NCBI GenBank assembly: GCA_902608385.1 | Contig: CACLNT010000001.1 | Location: 1-64,000 of the forward strand | Direction: 5' to 3' | Source: an uncultured Pelagibacteraceae bacterium | GTDB taxonomy: Bacteria; Pseudomonadota; Alphaproteobacteria; Pelagibacterales; Pelagibacteraceae | Length of the DNA: 64,000 nucleotides | Shown: positions 54,774 to 63,877 of the stretch, one piece after another | Layout: each line of letters begins with the position of its first letter | Position numbering within the stretch: the first letter of the stretch is position 1 | Translations under genes and position numbers: made by a program | Notes under the pieces: generated by a model | What the model was told of the DNA's origin: nothing | The model's database searches: none | What the model saw: the letters and a program-made list of their open reading frames with translations, nothing else

Positions 54774-55679
54774 TTAATTGAGCGCTATAAATCTTCTATT
54801 AGTTTTAATTGTTAAACTGTAATAAATAATAGAAATAAAAATTAAAAAACCACCAATAATCGTACTATTTGTTGGGACTTCATTAATTCCTAACATTGGC
54901 AACCAAACCCAAAAAATTCCACCTATAATTTCTGTTAAAGAAAGCAAAGTTAATTCTGCAGCTGGTAAAGCTTTAGATCCAATTGAATATAAAATTAAGC
55001 CTAAACAAACCAAAGTTCCATGAATAGCAAATAATCCTTGGTTGTGACTCGAAGACAAAAGATTACCATCATTGATTATAATAACTGCTAATGACACTGC
55101 CGCACAAAATAAGCCAGCAATAGAAACTGTGGTAAATTTTGGCGTTTCTTTTTTCCATCTCAATGAAACTGAAAACACTGAAAAACCAGTTGCAGAAATT
55201 AAACCAAATATTAGACCAAATAGAGATTCTTGACCAGTTTTGCCTGAAGCTATAATGGCAATACCAATTGTTGCAATGATAATTGAAAACCAAACATTCA
55301 TCGAAATTTTTTCCTTTAAAAATAAAAAACCTAATAAAGCTGTAATAAATGGCATGGCTGCTAAACAGAGTAATGTTATAGCCGCGCTAGTATTTGTAAT
55401 TGACCAAATAAAAGTAATCATTGCAACACCAAGTCCAACACCACCTATAATGCCTGAAAAGCCTATTTTTAAATAATTTTTATAAAATTTTATTCCTTCT
55501 TCAAAAAATAAATAAATATTTATGATGCAAAAAATTGTTATTCCTCTTGTTAGCAAATATTGCCAAGGTACCAGATTAGGTTGATGCATATAGCGAACTA
55601 CCAGGGGACCAAATGACCATAATACTCCTGCGAACAATACTACGGGAATAGCGAGTTTATGATTTTTTAATTCTAACAT
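54774..55679 (-). CDS. EamA/DMT-family membrane transporter
   Basis: 301 residues with about ten membrane helices in two EamA domains (first AAITLLCLAAMPFITALLGFLFLKEKIS, second LPAAELTLLSLTEIIGGIFWVWLPMLGINE). It is the first gene of a three-gene minus-strand run with the amidinotransferase (8 bp gap) and ltaE. It might move an amino acid or guanidino compound linked to those enzymes; this is inferred from position only. Confidence 0.83.
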   Translation of the reverse strand: MLELKNHKLAIPVVLFAGVLWSFGPLVVRYMHQPNLVPWQYLLTRGITIFCIINIYLFFEEGIKFYKNYLKIGFSGIIGGVGLGVAMITFIWSITNTSAAITLLCLAAMPFITALLGFLFLKEKISMNVWFSIIIATIGIAIIASGKTGQESLFGLIFGLISATGFSVFSVSLRWKKETPKFTTVSIAGLFCAAVSLAVIIINDGNLLSSSHNQGLFAIHGTLVCLGLILYSIGSKALPAAELTLLSLTEIIGGIFWVWLPMLGINEVPTNSTIIGGFLIFISIIYYSLTIKTNRRFIALN

Positions 55680-55727
55680 TTTGAAACATTTAATGCTTAT
55701 TCATACCTACTACAATAAAAATTATAT

Positions 55728-56984
55728 CTAATAAAATATATTTTTGTTAGATGTAATTGAGGAATGGCATTCAATTATTTGTTCTTTTTTAAATACTGAT
55801 TGACCAGCTTTAAAAACTCCCCATACATTTGACTTAACAAATGATTTTATCCTGAAAGACTCTTGACCTTTTAAAACTTCAATTTGCAAATTTCCATTAT
55901 TAGTTGAAGTAAGTTTTCCTTTTAAAAACCTAGTGAAATTTTTTTTCTTAACAAACTTATTTTTTAATCTAGCTTTAATTGGTTTTTCTTCATGTATATT
56001 AAGGATGTCTGAAAGAAAAGGATATACAAAAAACCTAAAACATGCTGCTGAAGAAATTGGATTACCTGGAAGACCAAAAAAAACTTTTTCTTTATTTTTA
56101 AATTTTGCGAATAAAATTGGTTTTCCTGGCCTAATAGCAACATTTTTAAAAAAATTAGATAATTTAAATTTTTTTATTACTTGCGGTACAAAATCAAATC
56201 TTCCAGCCGATACTGCTCCAGATGTAATTATTATATCTGTTTTAGATTTAATATTTTTATTTATTAATTTTTTAAAAATGTTTTCATCATGATCTTTTAA
56301 AATACCTCCATCTATAAAATTAAATAAAAAATTATTTTTTAATGATTTAATATAATGACTATTTGAATTTCTGACTTGCCAATTAGCAATTTTTTGCTTA
56401 TCTGAAATTTCATTGCCTGTTGAAAAAAATAAAATGTTTGGTTTTGCTTTGACATCAATTTTTTTAATTCCAAGACTTTTAAAAGCTAAAATGTGAGAAG
56501 ATTGTATTAAAGTTCCTTTTTTAATAACTAATTCATTTTTTTTATAATCAGAACCTAAATATCTAATGTACTCATTTTTTCTAATTTTTTTATCTACTAA
56601 AATATATTTCTTATTTTTAAAGTTTGGATAAAATTTAATTTGTTCTATTGGAATCACTGTATCAAAAGGTTTATCTATTATAGCACCAGTCATTACTTCA
56701 ACAGTTTGAAGTTTTTTTACATTTTTGATTTTTGGGTTATCTCCTGCTGCTATTGTTTTTAAAATTTTAAATTTTTTTGAGTTTGTCTTGTTTAAATTAA
56801 TTGTATCTTTTGAATTAACTGCATACCCATCAAATGCAGTGTTATTTCCTGCAGGATAATTTACAGGTGAATAAATATCTTTAGCACAAACTCTATTTAA
56901 TGATTTTAGAGAATCGACTGTCTCTTTTTTAATTTTAATATTTGATTTTAATAAAATTTTTTTTGCTACTTTATAACTAATCAT
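55728..56984 (-). CDS. moeA: Molybdopterin molybdenumtransferase MoeA
   Basis: 418 residues from ATG 56984 (MISYKVAKKILLKSN). It inserts molybdenum into adenylated molybdopterin. Typical blocks are PAGNNTAFDGYAVNSKD, GAIIDKPFDTVIPIEQ, the FFSTGNEIS strand, ITSGAVSAGRFDFVPQ and FGLPGNPISSAACF. An upstream in-frame start at 57020 is inside mobA and unlikely. It overlaps the mobA 3' end by 8 bp. Its main client is probably the formate dehydrogenase encoded divergently. Confidence 0.92.
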   Translation of the reverse strand: MISYKVAKKILLKSNIKIKKETVDSLKSLNRVCAKDIYSPVNYPAGNNTAFDGYAVNSKDTINLNKTNSKKFKILKTIAAGDNPKIKNVKKLQTVEVMTGAIIDKPFDTVIPIEQIKFYPNFKNKKYILVDKKIRKNEYIRYLGSDYKKNELVIKKGTLIQSSHILAFKSLGIKKIDVKAKPNILFFSTGNEISDKQKIANWQVRNSNSHYIKSLKNNFLFNFIDGGILKDHDENIFKKLINKNIKSKTDIIITSGAVSAGRFDFVPQVIKKFKLSNFFKNVAIRPGKPILFAKFKNKEKVFFGLPGNPISSAACFRFFVYPFLSDILNIHEEKPIKARLKNKFVKKKNFTRFLKGKLTSTNNGNLQIEVLKGQESFRIKSFVKSNVWGVFKAGQSVFKKEQIIECHSSITSNKNIFY

Positions 56985-57600
56985 TTTTATATTTTTGTAA
57001 TAATTTATTAGCCTCCTCAAGATCAGTTTTTGTATTTATATTAAAAAAACTATCAAATTTATTATTTTTAATATTGATTATTTTAACACCAATTTTATCT
57101 GCCCATTTTTCTACTTTTCTATAGTTGTTATCTACTAAATCTTTTTCTAATGTATCTATTAATTTAATAGACCATAGTCCAAATATATTATGTCTTTTTT
57201 CATTTGATTTTACAAAATATAATGAACTTTCATTTAGATTTATTTTACTTTTATATTCATCAACAATTGATGCATCAAAAAAAGGAGTGTCACATGGAAA
57301 AGTTGCGACCCATTGGTATTTTTCATTATTTTTTTTGATCCATTTCATTGCAGTCAACACACCAACTAGTGGTCCAAGATTTCCTTGGATACAATCTGGA
57401 ACTATGGTCACTGAGTCTATTTTTTTAATATTTAAATTTCGGTTTGAAATAATTAATGTTTTTTTGAACTTTTTAGTAACTTTTTTTAGCACATGCTCTA
57501 ACAAAGTTATGTTGCCAAGTTTAGCCATGTTTTTATCTTCTCCAAATCTCTTAGATTTGCCTCCGGCTAGCACAACAGCTAAAATATTGTTATCATTCAT
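56977..57600 (-). CDS. mobA: Molybdenum cofactor guanylyltransferase MobA
   Basis: 207 residues. The nucleotide-binding motif is LAGGKSKRFGEDK (11-23), followed by VPDCIQGNLGPLVGVLTAMKW and TFPCDTPFF. It attaches GMP to molybdopterin to make the guanine-dinucleotide form used by the DMSO-reductase family, to which FdhA belongs. It is divergent from the formate dehydrogenase operon with 43 bp between starts. Confidence 0.92.
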   Translation of the reverse strand: MNDNNILAVVLAGGKSKRFGEDKNMAKLGNITLLEHVLKKVTKKFKKTLIISNRNLNIKKIDSVTIVPDCIQGNLGPLVGVLTAMKWIKKNNEKYQWVATFPCDTPFFDASIVDEYKSKINLNESSLYFVKSNEKRHNIFGLWSIKLIDTLEKDLVDNNYRKVEKWADKIGVKIINIKNNKFDSFFNINTKTDLEEANKLLQKYKND

Positions 57601-57643
57601 AAAACAAAATATAAAACATTAATATTTTAATTAAAGAATTATA

Positions 57644-58048
57644 ATGGATTTAAAAATTTTAGAAATTGCAGCAAATACTGAAAATCACAAAATAGTTAAA
57701 AATCATACTCATTCATCAAAAAATAAAAACCCTATATGTGGTGATGAAATGGAGATTAGATTGTTAGTAAAAAATGATCTAATTGAAGACATAGGGTATC
57801 AATGTAAATCATGCGTATATTGCCAAGCATCAGTAAGTTTACTTTCGAAAAAAATTAAAAATAAAAAAATAGATCAAATTAAAAGCTTGTTCAGTTTTGT
57901 TGAAAATTTTTTTGATAACACAGAAATCAAAATTAATAAAGAATGGGAAGATTTTAAAAAAATCCTTAATAAAAAAAATATATCTAGAAAAGAATGTTTG
58001 CTTTTACCTTTTAGAACTATATCTAAAGCTTTAAAATTTAAATCATGA
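57644..58048 (+). CDS. IscU/SufU-like Fe-S scaffold protein
   Basis: 134 residues resembling IscU/SufU/NifU-N scaffolds. Candidate ligands are Cys32-Gly-Asp34 (NPICGDEMEI), a cysteine cluster C54-x2-C57-x2-C60 (YQCKSCVYCQASVSLLSKKI) and Cys118 (KECLLLPFRTISKAL). The CxxCxxC cluster is denser than in standard IscU or SufU. As first gene of the formate dehydrogenase operon it may supply clusters to the Fe-S-rich FdhA/FdhB. It overlaps the HPP gene by 4 bp. Confidence 0.75.
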   Translation: MDLKILEIAANTENHKIVKNHTHSSKNKNPICGDEMEIRLLVKNDLIEDIGYQCKSCVYCQASVSLLSKKIKNKKIDQIKSLFSFVENFFDNTEIKINKEWEDFKKILNKKNISRKECLLLPFRTISKALKFKS

Positions 58049-58521
58049 TAAATATTAATAAAAATAATATTTTTAAAGCATTTTTGGTTGGTCTTTTTTC
58101 ATCAATTACTATTGGTGCTCTAACGGTATTAACTTATAAAACATCTCTAGGTTTATTTCTTGTCACTTCTTTTGGCTCTTCAATGGTATTGCTATATGGA
58201 TTTCCAGAAAGCCCATTTGCCCAACCTAAGAATATTTTTTTTGGACATTTGGTAACCGCATTTATTGGAGTTTTATTTTTAAATTTCATTTCTTTGCCAA
58301 TTTTTATAAATATAGCTTTATCTGTTGGTGTTGGAATTTTTTTTATGATTATATTTAATGTTATTCATCCTCCTGCTGGTGCAAATCCAATCATTGTAAT
58401 AATTGGAGGAGCTTCCTACGAATATCTAATAAATCCAATAATTTTTGGGTCTCTAATAGTTTTATTTTTTGGAGTAGTATTAAATAAGTTTATTTTGAAA
58501 AAAAAATATCCTTTGAAATAA
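58045..58521 (+). CDS. HPP-family integral membrane protein
   Basis: 158 residues with four membrane helices and the namesake HPPAGANP motif (108-115), plus TSFGSSMVLLYGFPESPFAQPKN after helix 2, both typical of the HPP domain. Plant and cyanobacterial HPP proteins have been linked to nitrite transport. Here it is locked inside a formate dehydrogenase operon (overlapping the IscU-like gene, 9 bp before fdhD), so transport of formate or a related anion is a reasonable inference. Confidence 0.85.
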   Translation: MININKNNIFKAFLVGLFSSITIGALTVLTYKTSLGLFLVTSFGSSMVLLYGFPESPFAQPKNIFFGHLVTAFIGVLFLNFISLPIFINIALSVGVGIFFMIIFNVIHPPAGANPIIVIIGGASYEYLINPIIFGSLIVLFFGVVLNKFILKKKYPLK

Positions 58522-58530
58522 AATATTTTT

Positions 58531-59373
58531 ATGAATTCTAATTATAAAGTATTAAAATATAGATCTAACAAAACAAATGAGGTTGATGACTCGGTCTCTA
58601 TTGAAGAACCTCTTGAAATTATAATAAAATTTAAAGAAGGAGGAAACTGGATTGAAAACACTATTTCTATTACAATGAGAACCCCCGGTAATGATGAAGA
58701 TTTAGTCAGAGGATTTATTTTTAATGAACAAATTATCGAAAAAATTGAATATATAGACAAAATTGAAAGTGTTGGGGAAAATGTTGGTCAATATAATTTA
58801 AAAAATAAAATTATTACTACAATTAATAATTCAGAAAATGTTGATATAGATAAAATTAAAAGAAATTTTTTAACAAATTCTTCTTGTGGTGTTTGTGGTA
58901 AAACTTCATTGGACTCTTTAGAAGTTATTAAAAAAGATAAAGTTGTAAAATCTCTTCCTAAAATAGATCATAAAATTATAATGAAATCACCTACTACACT
59001 TCGTGAAAATCAATCAGAATTTTCTAAAACTGGAGGAATTCATGCTAGTGGACTATTTTCAAATAAAGGAGATGTTATTGCCATAAAGGAAGATGTGGGA
59101 AGACATAATGCACTAGATAAATTAATTGGTTATGTTCTTAAAAATAAATTGCTAAATCCTTCAAATCAATTTCTAACATGTTCTGGTAGGTTAAATTTCG
59201 AATTAGTGCAAAAAGCATTAATGTCAAATATAGGAGTTTTAATTGGTGTAGGTGCGCCAACAAGTCTCGCTATAGATTTAGCTAATAAATTTGATATGAC
59301 TTTAGTTGGTTTTGTTAAGGAAGATAGTTTTAATATTTATAGCAATAAAGAAAGAATTATAATAAAAAATTAA
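58531..59373 (+). CDS. fdhD: Formate dehydrogenase accessory sulfurtransferase FdhD
   Basis: 280 residues. FdhD passes sulfur from a cysteine desulfurase to the molybdenum cofactor, which formate dehydrogenase needs. The CxxC of the mobile loop is Cys119-Gly-Val-Cys122 in SSCGVCGK, with TGGIHASGLF, KEDVGRHNALDKLIGY and CSGRLNFELVQKA following. It lies 20 bp upstream of fdhB. Confidence 0.95.
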   Translation: MNSNYKVLKYRSNKTNEVDDSVSIEEPLEIIIKFKEGGNWIENTISITMRTPGNDEDLVRGFIFNEQIIEKIEYIDKIESVGENVGQYNLKNKIITTINNSENVDIDKIKRNFLTNSSCGVCGKTSLDSLEVIKKDKVVKSLPKIDHKIIMKSPTTLRENQSEFSKTGGIHASGLFSNKGDVIAIKEDVGRHNALDKLIGYVLKNKLLNPSNQFLTCSGRLNFELVQKALMSNIGVLIGVGAPTSLAIDLANKFDMTLVGFVKEDSFNIYSNKERIIIKN

Positions 59374-59393
59374 AAACTTAATAAGGGTAAATT

Positions 59394-61052
59394 GTGTCAA
59401 AAAATATTAGTAACTTATCTGGAAGAATTGGATTAAAAAATAATTTATTTCAAAAAATTTCTGATAGATCATTAAATTCTAATAATGATGAAGGTATTAA
59501 AGAAATTGCTAATGAATATAATATGGGTGTTTCAACTATCCATGGAGCAGAAAGTTTTTATGAATTTTTAAGACCATCGCATAGAGAAAAAAAAGCTTTT
59601 GTTTGTAATGGCAGCGCTTGCATGTGTGCTGGCACTCAAGACTCTTTAAAGAAAAAATTAAAAGAAAAACTAGGTGATAATAAAGTTGGTGAAATGTTTT
59701 GCTTGGGACATTGTTATGAAAATCATGCTTTTCATTACAATGGAGAAAATTATGCTGGAAATGATATTAATAATATTGATCAAATAATTAAAGGTGAAGA
59801 TATTAAACAAGAAAAGTTTTTTTCAAAAAGTTTTGCTTCAACAAGCTTCTTAATGGATGAAAATCTATTAAATTTAGACCAATTCAAAACTTTATTACAA
59901 AAATTCATTAATCTAGACAAAAAAGAAATAATTAAATCTCTTTTGGATTCTAATCTTTCTGGTAGAGGTGGAGCTGGATTTCCTACTGGATTAAAGTGGG
60001 ATTTTTGCAGTAAAGAAAAATCAAAAAAAAAATATGTAATTTGCAATGCTGATGAAGGAGACTCTGGAGCTTTTTCTGATAGATACTTGTTAGAAGACCA
60101 ACCTTTAAAAGTTTTATTTGGGATGATTATTTGTGGTTATGTAATAGGAAGTGATGAAGGTGTTTTATATATTAGAGGAGAATACCCAAAATCAATTGAA
60201 GCTATAAATGGATCTATAAACGCATTAAAATCTTCGAAACTTTTAGGTGAAAATATTTTAGGAACAAATTTTTCATTTGATTTAAATATTTGTATTGGAC
60301 AAGGTGCGTATATTTGTGGAGAAGAAACAGCTTTAATCGCCTCAATTGAAGGAAGGAGAGCAGAAGTAGATGTGAGACCTCCTTTTCCTGTAACTGAAGG
60401 TTTGTATAAAAAACCCACAGTAGTGAACAATGTCGAAACTTTGGCAGCTGCTACAGGTATACTTATAAATGGATCTGAAAAATTTTCTTCTATAGGTAAT
60501 AAAAAATCTGCAGGAACTAAATTAGTATGTTGTGATAGTTTTTTTAATAACCCAGGCGTTTATGAAGTTGATATGTGTACACCAATGAAAAAAATTATAA
60601 ATGAAATCGGTGGAGGATTCAAAGAACCTATAAAAGCATTACAAATTGGTGGTCCACTAGGTGGAGTTGTTCCTATTAAAGAAGTAGAAAAGTTAAATTT
60701 AGATTTCCAAGAATTTACTGTTGCTGGGTTTATGTTGGGTCACGCAAGTATAGTGAGTATTCCAAAAGATTTTAATATGGTTGAATATATTCATCATTTG
60801 TTTGAATTTTCAGCAGAAGAATCATGTGGAAAATGCTTCCCAGGAAGGCTTGGCTCATATAGAGGAAAAGAAATGTTTGATCAGGCAATAAGTAAATCCA
60901 AAAAAATTCCTTTAAAATTACTTAATGAATTACTCGTTACAATGAAAAAAGGGTCTTTATGTGCGCTATGTGGCGCAATACCTGTTCCAATAATGAATAT
61001 TTTAAAGTATTTTAGTGATGAAATGAAAAGTTATATAGTTCAGGAAAATTAA
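59394..61052 (+). CDS. fdhB: NAD-dependent formate dehydrogenase beta subunit (NuoE-NuoF fusion)
   Basis: 552 residues with a GTG start after AAGGG. Residues 1-130 resemble NuoE/FdsG, with [2Fe-2S] ligands Cys71, Cys76, Cys103 and Cys107. The rest is NuoF/FdsB: SGRGGAGFPTGLKWDF (FMN/NADH loop), CNADEGDSGAFSDR, GAYICGEETALIASIEG and a C-terminal [4Fe-4S] set ESCGKCFPGR...CALCG. It passes electrons from FdhA to NAD+. The fused layout matches the two-subunit FDH1 type of Methylobacterium. It overlaps fdhA by one base (TAATG). Confidence 0.93.
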   Translation: MSKNISNLSGRIGLKNNLFQKISDRSLNSNNDEGIKEIANEYNMGVSTIHGAESFYEFLRPSHREKKAFVCNGSACMCAGTQDSLKKKLKEKLGDNKVGEMFCLGHCYENHAFHYNGENYAGNDINNIDQIIKGEDIKQEKFFSKSFASTSFLMDENLLNLDQFKTLLQKFINLDKKEIIKSLLDSNLSGRGGAGFPTGLKWDFCSKEKSKKKYVICNADEGDSGAFSDRYLLEDQPLKVLFGMIICGYVIGSDEGVLYIRGEYPKSIEAINGSINALKSSKLLGENILGTNFSFDLNICIGQGAYICGEETALIASIEGRRAEVDVRPPFPVTEGLYKKPTVVNNVETLAAATGILINGSEKFSSIGNKKSAGTKLVCCDSFFNNPGVYEVDMCTPMKKIINEIGGGFKEPIKALQIGGPLGGVVPIKEVEKLNLDFQEFTVAGFMLGHASIVSIPKDFNMVEYIHHLFEFSAEESCGKCFPGRLGSYRGKEMFDQAISKSKKIPLKLLNELLVTMKKGSLCALCGAIPVPIMNILKYFSDEMKSYIVQEN

Positions 61053-63820
61053 TGAGTTCTGAAAAAAGAAAAATTGCATATATTGATGGAAAACCATATG
61101 AAATTGGTTCTAACCATACATCAATATTAAAATTTGTAAGAAGCTACGTTGGAGAAAAAAAAATTCCAACTTTATGCGATGACCCCAATTTAGTTCCCTA
61201 CGGTGCGTGTAGAGTTTGTTCTGTTGAAGTTGCCTTAAAAAAAGATGGCCCAACAAGAGTAGTTGCTTCGTGTCATACTCCTGTAGCTGAAAATCAACAT
61301 ATTTTTACTAATAATGAAGATTTACATTCACTTAGAAAAAATATTGTTGAATTGGTTTTAACTGACCACCCAATGAATTGTAGTACATGTGAGGTTGACA
61401 AAAATTGTGAGCTTCAAGATGTTGCTAACGATTTAGGAATATCTGATCATAGATATAATAACCCTAAACAAAATAAAGGAATTCCCAAAGATACATCTCA
61501 TGCTTATATGAGAATGAACTTAGACAATTGTATAAATTGTGGACGTTGCGTTAGAGCTTGTGATGAAATCCAAGGTTCATTTGTTCTGACTATGAGCGGT
61601 AGAGGTTTTGAATCAAAAATTACAACTGATAATGATATGTTATTTGGAGACTCTTCTTGTGTATCATGTGGAGCATGTGCTCATACCTGTCCAACAGATG
61701 CTATTTCAGATGTATTTGCATCAAAATCAGCAGACTATGATAAAAAAGTTAGAACAACATGTTCGTATTGTGGTGTTGGTTGTAATTTAGAAGCTTCAGT
61801 AAAAAATGGCAAAGTAGTTTCAATTGATACTCCCAAAAAGACAGAGGTTAATGCAGGACACACATGTTTAAAAGGTAGATATGCATTTGGATTTTATGAT
61901 CATGAAGACAGATTAAGGTCTCCGTTAATTAAAAGAAATGGAAAATTTGAAAAAGCTTCATGGGATGAAGCTTACGATTACATAAAAAACAAATTAGAAA
62001 AAATTATAAAAGAAAATGGACCTGATGCTATTGCAGGTATTTCTTCAGCAAGATGCACAAATGAAGAAAATTATGTTTTCCAAAAAATGATAAGAGCAAC
62101 AATAGGAACAAATAATATTGATTGTTGCGCAAGAATTTGTCACTCACCAACGGCTTGGGGTATGCAACAAACATTTGGAACAGGAGCAGCAACTAATTCA
62201 ACAGAAGATATATATCATGCAGACCTTTTCTTGGTAATTGGTGCAAATCCTACTAATGCGCATCCAGTAACAGGAGCAAAAATTAAACAACAAGTAATGA
62301 AAGGTAAAAAACTAATCGTATTAGACCCAATAACAACTGAAGTAGCAAAATTAGCGGATTATCATATTAGATTAAGACCTGGAACTAATGTAGCGGTTCT
62401 AAATATGATGTTGTATTTCATTGTAAAATCTAAATTACACAAAGAAGATTTTATTTTAAGTAGAACAGAAGGTTTTGAAAACTTCATTAAAAAAATTGAA
62501 AAACTAGATATTGATCATTTAGCTAAAGTTGCAGGAGTTGACAAACAACAAGTAAAAGAAGCTGCTATTGCTTACGCCACTGCAAAAAATTCAATGGAGT
62601 TTCATGGCCTAGGAGTTACTGAACAAGAACAAGGATCAAAAACAGTAATGTTAATTGCAGATCTTGCAATGATAACAGGAAATATTGGAAGAAGAGGTGT
62701 TGGAGTTAATCCATTAAGAGGCCAAAATAATGTTCAAGGTGCTGCAGACATGGGCTGTCAACCTCATCAAGGTGCTGGATATTTTCCCGTTGCCGATAAA
62801 AAAATTCAGGATTTTTATACAGAAAAATATGGAGCTGTTCACCCAACAAAGGCTGGATTAAAAATTCCAGAAATTTTTGATGCAGCAATAAGTAGAGAAT
62901 TAAAAGCAGTGTGGATTATTGGTGAAGATGTTGTTCAAACAGATCCTAACAGTGCTCACGTAGCAAAAGCAATGAATTCATTAGACTTATTAGTGGTTCA
63001 AGAAATATTTATGAGCGAAACAGCTAAGCATGCAGATGTTGTTTTGCCTGGAACAACTTTTTTAGAAAAAGATGGTACTTTCACAAATACTGAACGAAGG
63101 GTTCAAAGAGTTAATAAAGCTGCAGAACCTCTTCCAGGAACAAAACCAGATGGATTAATTGTTACAGATATGATGCAAAAACTTGGCTATGATCAAAAAT
63201 CATATGATGCTGATGAAGTATTAGCTGAAATTGCAGATGTGGTTCCTTTCTTTAAAGGTATAACTCGAGAAAGACTTGGAAAATTAGGATTACAATGGCC
63301 AGTAAAAGAAGATGGAACGGATACAAAAATTTTACATGAAAAAGAATTTAAATTAGGAAAAGGTAGAATTAAGTATTTTGATTGGAAAGAGAGCAATGAA
63401 GTAGAAAAAAATAAAAAAGATTTTCCACTAATATTAACTACAAGTAGAGTTTTAGCGCACTACAATGCAGCAACAATGACGAGAAGAACTAATAATATTG
63501 ATATTGTAGATGAAGACATTTTGTTGGTTCATCCAAAAGATGCAAAAAATAGAGAGTTAAACACGGGTGATGTTGCAAGGCTTTATTCTGGAAGAGGAGA
63601 AGTTTCTTTAAAGGTTGAAGTAACAGACAGAGTTAAAGAAGGTATCGTATTTACTACATTTCACTTTCCAGAACATATGGTTAATATGGTTACTGGACAT
63701 GGTAAAGATGAAGAAACTATGTGCGCTGAATATAAAGTTTCTTCAGTAGAAGTGCAGAAAATTTCTAATAAATTTAAAACAGAAGTTGTTGCAGAAAAAG
63801 ATCAAGCTCAAGTAGTTTAA
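61052..63820 (+). CDS. fdhA: NAD-dependent formate dehydrogenase alpha subunit (Mo/W-bis-PGD, Cys-type)
   Basis: 922 residues. The N-terminus holds a [2Fe-2S] site (Cys42, 53, 56, 74), a NuoG-like His-Cys3 cluster (His106, Cys110, 113, 119), two ferredoxin [4Fe-4S] sets (160/163/166/170 and 203/206/209/213), then the catalytic domain [4Fe-4S] (237/240/244/272). The metal ligand is Cys363 before His364 in RICHSPTAWG, where some enzymes have selenocysteine. It oxidises formate to CO2 in the cytosol. MoeA, MobA and FdhD are encoded alongside. Confidence 0.95.
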   Translation: MSSEKRKIAYIDGKPYEIGSNHTSILKFVRSYVGEKKIPTLCDDPNLVPYGACRVCSVEVALKKDGPTRVVASCHTPVAENQHIFTNNEDLHSLRKNIVELVLTDHPMNCSTCEVDKNCELQDVANDLGISDHRYNNPKQNKGIPKDTSHAYMRMNLDNCINCGRCVRACDEIQGSFVLTMSGRGFESKITTDNDMLFGDSSCVSCGACAHTCPTDAISDVFASKSADYDKKVRTTCSYCGVGCNLEASVKNGKVVSIDTPKKTEVNAGHTCLKGRYAFGFYDHEDRLRSPLIKRNGKFEKASWDEAYDYIKNKLEKIIKENGPDAIAGISSARCTNEENYVFQKMIRATIGTNNIDCCARICHSPTAWGMQQTFGTGAATNSTEDIYHADLFLVIGANPTNAHPVTGAKIKQQVMKGKKLIVLDPITTEVAKLADYHIRLRPGTNVAVLNMMLYFIVKSKLHKEDFILSRTEGFENFIKKIEKLDIDHLAKVAGVDKQQVKEAAIAYATAKNSMEFHGLGVTEQEQGSKTVMLIADLAMITGNIGRRGVGVNPLRGQNNVQGAADMGCQPHQGAGYFPVADKKIQDFYTEKYGAVHPTKAGLKIPEIFDAAISRELKAVWIIGEDVVQTDPNSAHVAKAMNSLDLLVVQEIFMSETAKHADVVLPGTTFLEKDGTFTNTERRVQRVNKAAEPLPGTKPDGLIVTDMMQKLGYDQKSYDADEVLAEIADVVPFFKGITRERLGKLGLQWPVKEDGTDTKILHEKEFKLGKGRIKYFDWKESNEVEKNKKDFPLILTTSRVLAHYNAATMTRRTNNIDIVDEDILLVHPKDAKNRELNTGDVARLYSGRGEVSLKVEVTDRVKEGIVFTTFHFPEHMVNMVTGHGKDEETMCAEYKVSSVEVQKISNKFKTEVVAEKDQAQVV

Positions 63821-63877
63821 GCACATATTCCACTTATATATAGTGACAAATTTAATTTCTAGATATAAATTATTGTC

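Noticed and set aside
61608-61790. Small open frames inside fdhA and many antisense frames across the window
   Set aside because: They lie wholly within well-identified genes, show no ribosome binding site and reflect codon composition.
63821-63877. CACT/AGTG dyad after fdhA as a terminator
   Set aside because: The stem is only 4 bp and no T run follows.
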